This document shows positions 51,025-60,356 of a stretch of 64,000 nucleotides of DNA, in pieces (the first letter of the stretch is position 1; every line of letters begins with the position of its first letter). A program made the position numbers and the translations under genes. The notes beneath the pieces are model-generated. The model searched no databases, had not been told where the DNA came from, and saw only the letters and a list, made by a program, of their open reading frames with translations. The DNA is from Acetivibrio sp964564015 (lineage in GTDB: Bacteria > Bacillota > Clostridia > Acetivibrionales > Acetivibrionaceae): positions 62,001 through 126,000 of the forward strand of contig CAZLZR010000003.1 in assembly GCA_964564015.1 (NCBI GenBank). Direction: 5' to 3'.

Positions 51025-52860
51025 ATGAAAAAATGCGTGGACACTCTCACAGAAGACGGAAGACTGATTATAAAAGGAACCGGGTGTTATGAAACCAGAA
51101 AGGTAAACGACCTCAAAGAGCTTCTACAAAAAAGTGCCAAAAATTATGGCGATTCACCGGCCTTTAAGTTTAAGGATAAGAATGGAAAGATAGTTGTCAG
51201 AAGTTATATTGAATTTGAAAGAGATATAAATAATCTTGGTACTGCCCTTATTTCCACTGGATTAAAGGGTAAAAGGATTGCAATAATTAGTGAGAACAGG
51301 TATGAGTGGGGAGTTGCTTATTATTCCATAATAAATGGTACAGGGATAGCAGTTCCTATGGATAAATATCTTCCCTCGGTTGAAATAGAGAACCTGATTG
51401 AAAGAGGTAAGGTTGAGGCTATTTTTTATAGTCCGACTTACCATGAAACAATGATTGGCATTTCAAAAAACAACACCGGAATAAAACACTATATTTGTAT
51501 GGAAGATATTAATCAGGACGGAGATGATAGATTTTTAAGTCTCCCAGCCCTTATTAAGACAGGACAACAGCTTGTGAACAATAAAGATATGAGCTTTATA
51601 GAAGCTCCTATAGACAGGGAAGCTATGTCCATACTGCTTTTCACATCGGGAACAACAAGTCTTGCAAAAGGGGTTATGCTTTCTCATGCCAATATAGCGG
51701 CTAATGTTACAAGCATTACTGGTGCCATAAAGATTTATCCCGGAGATGTTCACCTTTCCCTTCTGCCCTTACACCACACTTTTGAAAATACAATAGGGTT
51801 GGCATTCATGGTTCATAGCGGTGTATGTGTTGCCTTTAGTGATGGAATAAAATATGTTGCGCAAAATCTACAGGAATATGGAGTTTCACTACTTGTTGCT
51901 GTTCCTGCCATTTTAGAGGCAATGTATAGAAAATTGCAGAGTGGAATTGAAAAGTCCGGAAAAGCCAAAACTTTAAATCTGCTCATAAAGGTCTCAGAAA
52001 TATTGCGGGTATTGGGAATTGATTTGAGGAGGAAATTTTTCAAAAGTGTATTTAATAAGTTGGGTCCAAGATTGAGGCTTGTTATTTCAGGAGCAGCACC
52101 CCTTGACCCTGAAGTGATTACGGGGTTTGACAAATTGGGTCTGAAACTCCTACAAGGCTATGGTCTTACCGAAACATCCCCGGTGGTATCTACAAATAAT
52201 GATTTTGTAAACAAGCCCGGTACTATAGGACCTCCCCTTTGTGATATTGAGGTTGCAATAGACAATCCTGATGAAAGCGGTATGGGAGAAATAATTGTCA
52301 GGGGCAAAAATGTAATGCTGGGTTATTATGAGGATGTAGACACAACAAAGGAGGTTCTCGATGAGAAGGGCTGGTTCAGAACGGGAGACCTTGGAAGCAT
52401 AGATGAAGAAGGAGTTATTAAGATTTCGGGACGTGCAAAGTCAATGATCGTGTTTACAAATGGTAAGAAAGCATTTCCTGAAGAATATGAAGTATTACTA
52501 AATGACCTTCCCTATGTTAAGGATTCTTTTGTATGGGGAAATAAAGCTCCGGATGGAGATATACAAGCATGTGCAAAATTGGTAGTTGATTTTGATGCCC
52601 TTAAGGAAGACAAAAAGAAAATTCCTTTGGATAAAGAATTGGCAGCAATGTTTGGTGAGGCAATAAAAGGCATTAACAGTATGCTTCCTCAATACAAAAT
52701 TTTAAGGTATTTTGTATTTACTAAAGAGGATTTGGTTAAAACTACTACCTTAAAAATTAAGAGACCTGTGGAGCTGGAAAAAATAAATGCTGCTCTGGGT
52801 AAAGCAGGTATTGATATGAGAAAAGCGAATGGAAAATTTATTGATAAGCTTGAAGCATGA
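51025..52860 (+). CDS. Long-chain acyl-CoA synthetase / AMP-binding enzyme
   Basis: About 611 residues from ATG 51025 (GGGGAG 9 bases upstream; ATG 51016 abuts that site). The P-loop LFTSGTTSLAKGVMLSH (~200), the GYGLTETSP motif and GWFRTGDLG are the adenylation-enzyme signatures. It activates a carboxylic acid, probably a fatty acid, to acyl-AMP and then to CoA ester. It is separate from the RM locus by ~115 bases and is probably monocistronic. Confidence 0.88.
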   Translation: MKKCVDTLTEDGRLIIKGTGCYETRKVNDLKELLQKSAKNYGDSPAFKFKDKNGKIVVRSYIEFERDINNLGTALISTGLKGKRIAIISENRYEWGVAYYSIINGTGIAVPMDKYLPSVEIENLIERGKVEAIFYSPTYHETMIGISKNNTGIKHYICMEDINQDGDDRFLSLPALIKTGQQLVNNKDMSFIEAPIDREAMSILLFTSGTTSLAKGVMLSHANIAANVTSITGAIKIYPGDVHLSLLPLHHTFENTIGLAFMVHSGVCVAFSDGIKYVAQNLQEYGVSLLVAVPAILEAMYRKLQSGIEKSGKAKTLNLLIKVSEILRVLGIDLRRKFFKSVFNKLGPRLRLVISGAAPLDPEVITGFDKLGLKLLQGYGLTETSPVVSTNNDFVNKPGTIGPPLCDIEVAIDNPDESGMGEIIVRGKNVMLGYYEDVDTTKEVLDEKGWFRTGDLGSIDEEGVIKISGRAKSMIVFTNGKKAFPEEYEVLLNDLPYVKDSFVWGNKAPDGDIQACAKLVVDFDALKEDKKKIPLDKELAAMFGEAIKGINSMLPQYKILRYFVFTKEDLVKTTTLKIKRPVELEKINAALGKAGIDMRKANGKFIDKLEA

Positions 52861-53124
52861 GAGGATCTATATAGTGCCTCGCAGCAGGATTAATTTCCAG
52901 AGCGTTGGAGGCTTATAGCAGAGGAAGTTTTTTAACACAACACTAGAGGGCATTTCTGTAGTTTGGAATGTTCTTTTTTTATTGCAATTTTAACAAAAAT
53001 TTTTCTTGTATAATTTAATTTAAAGGGATTTGTTTTGTAAAGTTTTTATATCCTGTTGCCGATATAGTACACGGTATTAAAAAATTACATATAATGACTA
53101 AAACTGTAAAGAGGAGGCAGTATT

Positions 53125-56100
53125 ATGAACAAATTCCGTAGTGTTGCTTTTGTTCTGGCGGTGTTGATGGTTTTAAGCCTGTTTCAATTTTCGGCTTATG
53201 CATCAGCAAGTTATTCAGATACCAGCCAACACTGGGCCAAAGAAGCAATAGAACGTTGGACTGGTTATGGTGTTATAAAGGGAGATGGCAGTACATTTCG
53301 TCCTGATGCACCCATTACAAGGGGTGAGATGGCTGCGGTTCTTGACAATCTTATGAAGTATCAATCAAAAGCGGATAATTCTTTTTCCGATCTTGATGAG
53401 AGTTGGTATACAGATCCCATTTTAAAAGTTAATTTTGCAGGAATTATGGTTGGAAGCGATGGCAAAGTTAGGCCTAAAGACAATATTACACGTCAGGAGG
53501 CCACAGTGCTCATTTGTCGGGCTTTAGAAATAGCGGAAGACACCGGAAATCTATCGGGTTTCGTTGACAGCCAGGATATAGGTTCATGGGCTACAGGTTA
53601 TATAAATGCTATGGCACATTTAGGTTATATTGCAGGGGTTGGCGGAAATCGTTTTGCTCCTCGTGACAATATTACACGTGCAGCTGCGATTACAATTCTT
53701 GATAATGCTATAAAAGCTGTTTATCAAAAGGAAGGCACATATACTGGTAATGTGGACGGCATTGCAGTTGTATCCGCAAGTGGAAGCGTGCTAAAGGATA
53801 TGAATATATCCGGAGACATCATCATTGCTGAAGGAGTTGGTGACGGAGAAGTTGTTTTAGACAGTGTAAAAGTGGATGGAACAATGATTGTCCGCGGAGG
53901 CGGAGTTAATTCCATTATCATAAAGAACTCCAGCGTAATACCGAAAATACTTGTAAACCGTAAGGATGGTGTTGTTGCTGTAAAAGTTGAAGGTGATACT
54001 GCACAGGTAGGACACATTTCTGTTTTGTCAAACGGAGCAGTAATATCTGCACCAATGGCAACTGTTGCTGTGGCAGAAGGTGTAACCGGAGCTATTGTTA
54101 ACGGAAAAACGGTACAACCGGGTGAAACTGTATTGGCTATAGTTGGGCCAAAAGATGAAGTAAAGGTATCACCTACCATACCTGTTGCCACTGGTTCGAA
54201 AAATTCAGGTTCTGACTCATCAAGTCCTAGAAATACTCCAGCACCACAGAATGGCGTAACCGCAATTGCTCTTGATATAGAAGCTGAAACAATGAATGTT
54301 GCGGAGATTCTTGAGCTTACTCCAATTTTGACACCATTAGATGCACAAACTGTAATCCAATGGACAAGCAGTGATTCGAATATAGCTTCTGTAAATTCCG
54401 ATGGTGTTGTAATGGCATCTGCAGAGGGAAGCGTTACAATAACCGCAAAAACCAGCAATAATCTGACTGCTACCTGCCTTATTGCGATAACTGCACCAAA
54501 TTCACTGGAAATTAATTATCCAGGTACAGTTATAAACGGTGGAACTTATGGAAATGTAACCATTGGAGAAGCTGTAGGAGAAGGTGACGTAAGCTTCAAT
54601 AATGTCACAGTAACCGGAACACTAGAGGTTAATGGTGGTGGTTCCGCTTCCATACATTTTAATGGAAATTCACACGCACAAGCTGTAGTTGTAAACAAAG
54701 TAACAGGAGAAAAACCGAGATTTTTAATGAATAATGCTTCTACAGTTGCTAATTTCACTGTATCAGGAGATGCAGGTGCAATTTTGGAACAGGGTCAAAA
54801 TGCCACAGGTAGGGTTTCTAAAGTTGAAGCCACACAACCTTTAACAATAAAGAATGCTGAAGTGCCTGATATAAAAACAAGCTCAGAACTTGAACTTGAC
54901 AATACAAAAGCAACAAATGTTACCACAGAGGGTGGTGATGCAACAATTAACCTTAAAGGCGAAACTAAGCTTGAGAAGCTGGAAGCTAAATCTAAAACTA
55001 CCATAACTGCAGATTCATCCAGTGCAAAAATAGATGAAATATCTACTGATAATGCTGAAATTGAAACAGATGACAAAGCCGATGTGGGTTTGGTCAAAGC
55101 AATGGGAAATGCAAAAATAACAGTAAATGGTCCTACAGGGAACATTGAAGCAAGTGGTGGAAATATATCTATTATGGGTAATTCTTCACCTATTATAATT
55201 GGTTCAGCCGGGACTGTTAGCGTAGGAGGAAATGCAAAGCCAATTCTTGCAGCAACTGCTACCGAAGTTAACGTAACAGCTGGAGTTGGAAGTAGCGCAG
55301 GGATAACTGTAACGGGAAGTGTTGGCAGCATTAATACAACAGGATCAGGTAGTATTGGCACAATAAGCATAGAGAGTGGGAACCCACTGGTCAATATTGG
55401 CGGTGAAACTCAAGTTGGAGTAATTGCCGTGGCAGGGTCAGCTGCACCGACAATTGGAGGGGCAGGAAGTACCGATAAACTTGTTAGTACCTCATCGGCG
55501 CTAATAACAGTTAGTGTAAGTACAAACACTGTAATAGCTCAAGACACTGGGAAAGTTTCCGCAAGTAACGCACAAACAATACAACCGGCAACTGTTACTC
55601 TAGACTCCATATCTTTGACATCAAAGCCTTCAAAACTGGTATATACAACAGATGCCACTGAGTTAGACACTAAGGGCTTGGTGGTAACCGGTAATTACAT
55701 AGTTACTGGATTTGATGGAACAGTAAAGAAGGTATTGCCTGCGGAAGCTTATACCGTAACAGGATGGCCAACTGAAATAACTGCAGGAAACTATACAATA
55801 ACAGTAACCGAAAATGCTTCCAACCAAAATGTGACCTTCCAAATAAGCATAGTAGCAAAAGCAGTTGAAAGTATTGCGATAAAATCATTACCTTACAATT
55901 TAGTTTATGAAGTTGGAGAAGAACTTGATTTGGAGGGTGGAAGTTTTATCGTATATTATACAAATAAGGCTCTTTATCCTAGTGAGCAATTTGACATGTC
56001 AGATGAAAGTGTAACAGTTTCCGGTTATTCTTCAACAGCAGGTATTAAGACTATAACCTTACAATACAGTGGAAAAACTGCAAAGTTCAATGTGACTGTG

Positions 56101-59100
56101 AAGGACTATGCGGCTGAAGTTCTTGAAAGGGCTAAGCTTGAAGCGGAAATTATACTCAGGCAGGTGGCAGGAAACCTTATAAAGAGTGGTAAATACAATG
56201 AAGCAGTTAAGACTACAATTGCAAATAAGAGAGACAGTGCTATATCAGAAATCAAAGCAACTACAAATTTGGATGACATAGAAATAATTTTGAAAGCTGC
56301 CATAGAAGAAATAATGAATATCCGTATAGTAGTTGGCAGTGTCGGTTACAGTGACTTGCAAACAGCTATTAATGCGGCCACAACCAAGCAAACGGTAGAA
56401 ATAATAATGGAATATACTATAATGGAAACGGATGTAACGATACCGTCAGGCAAGAAGGTGGTTAACCGCGCGAAGCTTACTATTTCAGATGAGGCTACTT
56501 TAACGGTGAAAAGTGGAGCGGTATTCACAAATGAAGACAGTATAACCCTGTTTGGGAGCGAGCAATACAATCAGGAAAAAGACGAAATGGAAACATACGG
56601 TAGTTGTCTCTTGGTTGAAGCAGGAGGTACCATGAATCTGACAGCCGGAAGTGATATCATGACCTTCCATGGTGGCGATTACATAAAACTTGATGTAAAA
56701 GGAACGTTAAATGCCCAGAAAGGTACACTAATAATTGTATTGGGCGGAAGTGTTACAGGAATTGAGGGCATTGAAACAGGATTAGGTAATAATCCTAAGA
56801 ACCCAGATGACGATGGAACAGGTGTATACGGATATAATGGGACTTCATGGAGCAGATTAAATACACCGGATTTGGATGGCTTTGATGTTTCAATAAAAGC
56901 AGATGGTAATATGGTTATACATTCTAAGGCTTTGCCGGAAACTATTGAGATTCAGGTGGATGATGGAGAAAGTGTGTATAGGGACCGGAATGGCGTCATT
57001 TATATGCTGGAAGGCAAGTATAATGACGGAAAGCCTCATAAAATTGTAATACGCGCAGAAGGAATGCGGGATCTTTTGGCATTTGCTATGTATATTACCG
57101 AGGGAAAATTCCCTGACCTTGCGGAAATACAGTTAGACTATAAATATCAGAGATTCTTCGAGGGCGGGAAATTCATAACTGTTGCCGGAGATGTGGATGT
57201 GTCAGGAGAAGTTTTCGAGATACCTGAAGCGGTGACTGTTGATGTCACAAATGGTGGAAGGATTGACCTTACAGGCAAGGAACTTAATGTCATGAATACC
57301 CATCAAATGTGGGCAATGGGAGGAAAATCCGAACTGATTGTGCGTTATGGTGGAAGTATTACCCTTGAAGACGGTAAAACTATTGGTGGCGGTAACGCTT
57401 CAGACGTGAAATTGGGAAATAACAATTACTTTATTATTGGTGTTAATGAACCGGAGTTTACCGATAATCCTGAAGAAGAGCCTGTAGCCACAAGGAAGTA
57501 CGTAGCTGGAGGAATGGGAACAATTGAAATACCTGAAAATAAGTCATTTATACTTAATGCCGGAGGGAGAATGGAAGTAGAAAGTGATACCACATTGCTT
57601 GTAAATGGAGCATTAACTCCGGAAGATGGAGCAATACTGGTACTTAACAGTAATATGGAATATACTGCCAGTGTCGAAGGTTCAGGAGACGGAATAGACG
57701 GTATAGTTGGTGAGGGAGAATACATCTGGGCTGACGGCAAGTGGGAAATAAGCAAACGTTTTAAAGCAAATAGATTGGATGTTATAAAGGAAATATTCAA
57801 AAACTTCAAAGTTGGTTATGGGCTGCGAGCACCGAAAGAAGAGGATATAATTGCTTATTCAGGGCAGTATACCGACTGGAGTGATATTGAAGAAAGCGAT
57901 ATAGATGCTGTTGCCTTTATGATTAAAAACAAGATGCTTCAAGGCAATGAAGAGAGTGAACTGGATCTATATGGCAAAGTCAACAGGGCTGGCCTGATGG
58001 TTATAATTAACCGTTTGCTTGATTATATGGGAATAGAACTTGAAGGAGATAACCAGATTGAATTTACTGATGTGTCTGAGACTGATTATTTTTACGATGC
58101 TGTTATGACCATGGTAAAGGCACATGTTGTTAATGGTATGCCTAATGGACCGGAAAGTGATACCTTCTGCTTTATGCCATATGAAAGTGTCGGAATAGAG
58201 CCTTTAGACTTTGCAGGTGGCAGAAGTGAGCTTGAGATTGTACTTGAAAGATTTAAGGATGAAGTAAAACGAGTTGTTGTAAATCGCTTTGAGCTTATGA
58301 GAAGCTTGTATGATGAACTGAGAAGAGAAGAGTATCTCTTGGAGGGTGCTTCGCCGGAGGAAATTGAGGAATATGCTTCAAGATATGATGACTGGGATGA
58401 GCTCCATATTGATTGGTTTGATGATCACAAATTCAACAACAAGGAAGAACAGGATGCAGAATATGAAGCAATGGCAGCATTCTTTGTGAAATACGGCATT
58501 ATAGATGAATTTAACTTTGGCGAAGAAAATCACCTTAATCTCTTTGAACCATTGACAAAAGCAGAAATAATGGCATTCTTAGATATGGTTTCCAAAGTAG
58601 TGATGAAGGATGATGAAGCTGTACTGCCGCCAGTAAAAGAGATAGATTTTGATGATGTTAGTGAAGCCGATTGGTTCTATGGTGGCGTTATGAATATGGC
58701 ACGTGCCGGAGTTGCAGATGGAGCCATCGGTTCTGATCCTGAAACATTCAGATTTTATCCTTACAATCTTGTCAACAATAGAAATATTGGATGGGATCCG
58801 GATCAGGTTATTAGACTGGATAATTACTTCAGAGCTTTTGAAACTGTTATGCCAAAAGCTGAAGTTGAGGAAGAAATGAACTATACAGCTTTACACGAGA
58901 ACAGCCCAATGATTAAAAACATCAGATTTAAAGAAGAGGTAACTGTTACCGGTGAACCGAATGGAAGAATTGACTTTGTAAATTGTGAATTTGAAAAAGG
59001 TCTCACCATAATAGCTGGTGAAAACCTTGAGGTATTTCTTGGCAGGTCTGTTGTTCAGGGTGTGAATGTCAACAGTGAAAATGAGATACTGATGTTTGAC

Positions 59101-60081
59101 GATCACAAGGAAGTATTCATTAGAGATGTGGCATCAGGCACAAATGTATATGCTACCAACGCAAAAGTGGCTGTTGAATGCAGGGAAAGCGAAGGTTATT
59201 TCACCCTCAATGGAGCAGTTATCCGTGCCGGTATATTTGATGAAAATCCTATGGATTACAGTGATGATAATCTTTTCTATGCTGGTTTGCGCTGGAGATG
59301 CATAGGAGATCACGGAGGACACTATGAAGGAAACCATGAGGAGCATGTTGGAGAGAGCGTGCCTGGTGGTATTTACCAGCAGGCACCTGCACTTGAATTC
59401 CGTGGTGCAATTGAGCTCATTGAAATAGACGAGGAAGATGAGTTTATTGGATTTGATATGCAGGATAGCACAAGTGACATAGAACTGCAGTTTAATAAGT
59501 CAACCGCTGTAGCTGGTGGTGAAATCAATGTGGGTATACCAAACCAGAATGGCAATAATAAACTTATTATAACTGGTAATATATCCGAAAACGACCTGAC
59601 CATAAGAGGCCTTATTGATGTTAGTGGGCTTATTATGGACGAAGGAAAACAGATACGGATAGGCACATGGGACGGGAATACTGATGTTACCATAGGAAGC
59701 AATACTGTCTATGTTGTGGGTGATGAATGCTTTGTGCCTATTAACGCAACAAACGGTGCAAAAATAGTAGTAAACGGTCGTGATATACAAATTAGCATAA
59801 ACGAAGGTGCTCTTGATGTTGGGCAACCACATGTTTTCAGGGAAACCGTTAGCGGTATATACAAGATCCATTTGGGAATGGCAGACGCCACAGGATATGC
59901 ATTTACACTAAAGCAGTATGGAGAACCACTGGATTTTGATATTGATGACCAGTATGCAGCCACAGATGAAAAACTTCATCTTATCCCGGACATTCCAATT
60001 GGAAATCCCGAGGGAATCGGCCTCGAAGTACAAAAGGACGGAATTACTGTAATATATGAGAACCTAGAGTTTAAAGAATAG
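53125..60081 (+). CDS. Giant SLH-domain surface protein
   Basis: 2318 residues with a signal peptide (SVAFVLAVLMVLSLFQFSAYA). Three SLH domains (~27-200: TSQHWAKEAIERW, DESWYTDPILK, IGSWATGYINAM) anchor it to the cell-wall polymer. Two related beta modules with GTMIVRGGG and GTLEVNGGG patterns follow (~230-340, 470-560), separated by a BIG2-like Ig domain (~378-458). Bacterial Ig-like domains of the LVYxxG type lie at ~825-992. The C-terminal half has further SLH-like pairs (~1552-1690 and ~1730-1882) amid beta-rich repeats. Probably an adhesin or S-layer-associated structural protein. GAGGAGG precedes the ATG; a strong terminator follows. Confidence 0.85.
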   Translation: MNKFRSVAFVLAVLMVLSLFQFSAYASASYSDTSQHWAKEAIERWTGYGVIKGDGSTFRPDAPITRGEMAAVLDNLMKYQSKADNSFSDLDESWYTDPILKVNFAGIMVGSDGKVRPKDNITRQEATVLICRALEIAEDTGNLSGFVDSQDIGSWATGYINAMAHLGYIAGVGGNRFAPRDNITRAAAITILDNAIKAVYQKEGTYTGNVDGIAVVSASGSVLKDMNISGDIIIAEGVGDGEVVLDSVKVDGTMIVRGGGVNSIIIKNSSVIPKILVNRKDGVVAVKVEGDTAQVGHISVLSNGAVISAPMATVAVAEGVTGAIVNGKTVQPGETVLAIVGPKDEVKVSPTIPVATGSKNSGSDSSSPRNTPAPQNGVTAIALDIEAETMNVAEILELTPILTPLDAQTVIQWTSSDSNIASVNSDGVVMASAEGSVTITAKTSNNLTATCLIAITAPNSLEINYPGTVINGGTYGNVTIGEAVGEGDVSFNNVTVTGTLEVNGGGSASIHFNGNSHAQAVVVNKVTGEKPRFLMNNASTVANFTVSGDAGAILEQGQNATGRVSKVEATQPLTIKNAEVPDIKTSSELELDNTKATNVTTEGGDATINLKGETKLEKLEAKSKTTITADSSSAKIDEISTDNAEIETDDKADVGLVKAMGNAKITVNGPTGNIEASGGNISIMGNSSPIIIGSAGTVSVGGNAKPILAATATEVNVTAGVGSSAGITVTGSVGSINTTGSGSIGTISIESGNPLVNIGGETQVGVIAVAGSAAPTIGGAGSTDKLVSTSSALITVSVSTNTVIAQDTGKVSASNAQTIQPATVTLDSISLTSKPSKLVYTTDATELDTKGLVVTGNYIVTGFDGTVKKVLPAEAYTVTGWPTEITAGNYTITVTENASNQNVTFQISIVAKAVESIAIKSLPYNLVYEVGEELDLEGGSFIVYYTNKALYPSEQFDMSDESVTVSGYSSTAGIKTITLQYSGKTAKFNVTVKDYAAEVLERAKLEAEIILRQVAGNLIKSGKYNEAVKTTIANKRDSAISEIKATTNLDDIEIILKAAIEEIMNIRIVVGSVGYSDLQTAINAATTKQTVEIIMEYTIMETDVTIPSGKKVVNRAKLTISDEATLTVKSGAVFTNEDSITLFGSEQYNQEKDEMETYGSCLLVEAGGTMNLTAGSDIMTFHGGDYIKLDVKGTLNAQKGTLIIVLGGSVTGIEGIETGLGNNPKNPDDDGTGVYGYNGTSWSRLNTPDLDGFDVSIKADGNMVIHSKALPETIEIQVDDGESVYRDRNGVIYMLEGKYNDGKPHKIVIRAEGMRDLLAFAMYITEGKFPDLAEIQLDYKYQRFFEGGKFITVAGDVDVSGEVFEIPEAVTVDVTNGGRIDLTGKELNVMNTHQMWAMGGKSELIVRYGGSITLEDGKTIGGGNASDVKLGNNNYFIIGVNEPEFTDNPEEEPVATRKYVAGGMGTIEIPENKSFILNAGGRMEVESDTTLLVNGALTPEDGAILVLNSNMEYTASVEGSGDGIDGIVGEGEYIWADGKWEISKRFKANRLDVIKEIFKNFKVGYGLRAPKEEDIIAYSGQYTDWSDIEESDIDAVAFMIKNKMLQGNEESELDLYGKVNRAGLMVIINRLLDYMGIELEGDNQIEFTDVSETDYFYDAVMTMVKAHVVNGMPNGPESDTFCFMPYESVGIEPLDFAGGRSELEIVLERFKDEVKRVVVNRFELMRSLYDELRREEYLLEGASPEEIEEYASRYDDWDELHIDWFDDHKFNNKEEQDAEYEAMAAFFVKYGIIDEFNFGEENHLNLFEPLTKAEIMAFLDMVSKVVMKDDEAVLPPVKEIDFDDVSEADWFYGGVMNMARAGVADGAIGSDPETFRFYPYNLVNNRNIGWDPDQVIRLDNYFRAFETVMPKAEVEEEMNYTALHENSPMIKNIRFKEEVTVTGEPNGRIDFVNCEFEKGLTIIAGENLEVFLGRSVVQGVNVNSENEILMFDDHKEVFIRDVASGTNVYATNAKVAVECRESEGYFTLNGAVIRAGIFDENPMDYSDDNLFYAGLRWRCIGDHGGHYEGNHEEHVGESVPGGIYQQAPALEFRGAIELIEIDEEDEFIGFDMQDSTSDIELQFNKSTAVAGGEINVGIPNQNGNNKLIITGNISENDLTIRGLIDVSGLIMDEGKQIRIGTWDGNTDVTIGSNTVYVVGDECFVPINATNGAKIVVNGRDIQISINEGALDVGQPHVFRETVSGIYKIHLGMADATGYAFTLKQYGEPLDFDIDDQYAATDEKLHLIPDIPIGNPEGIGLEVQKDGITVIYENLEFKE

Positions 60082-60096
60082 TCTTAAGTAATAGTG

Positions 60097-60141
60097 AAAG
60101 GCTGCGTATACCAACTTTAAGCAGGTATACGCAGCCTTTTT
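60097..60141 (+). terminator. Rho-independent terminator of the SLH protein gene
   Basis: AAAGGCTGCGTATACC (60097-60112) pairs with GGTATACGCAGCCTTT (60124-60139) around a short loop, followed by further Ts. Confidence 0.9.
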
Positions 60142-60248
60142 CTATAATCTGAGTCTTAATTCATAAACCATGTTGTTTGCCTGAAATTTTTGCTGTGGCG
60201 GATTGTGGAAAAAACTTTATTCACTTCCAATCAGGTATCTTTTTTCTG

Positions 60249-60276
60249 TCAAGTATTTGGGAATCTTAGCCGATAA
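60249..60276 (+). promoter_or_regulatory. Candidate sigma-D (motility-type) promoter of the hybrid kinase gene
   Basis: GCCGATAA at 60269-60276 matches the sigma-D -10 consensus (GCCGATAT), with TCAAG 15 bases upstream at 60249-60253 where TAAA is expected. It lies ~80 bases before the GTG start. A 12-bp palindrome TCGAAATTTCGA (60288-60299) follows. Confidence 0.5.
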
Positions 60277-60356
60277 AATACAGGTATTCGAAATTTCGAG
60301 TATGGAGAAATGTCTTTTGGATTTCGTTAACATAATGCACAAGTTGGGGTGGAATT

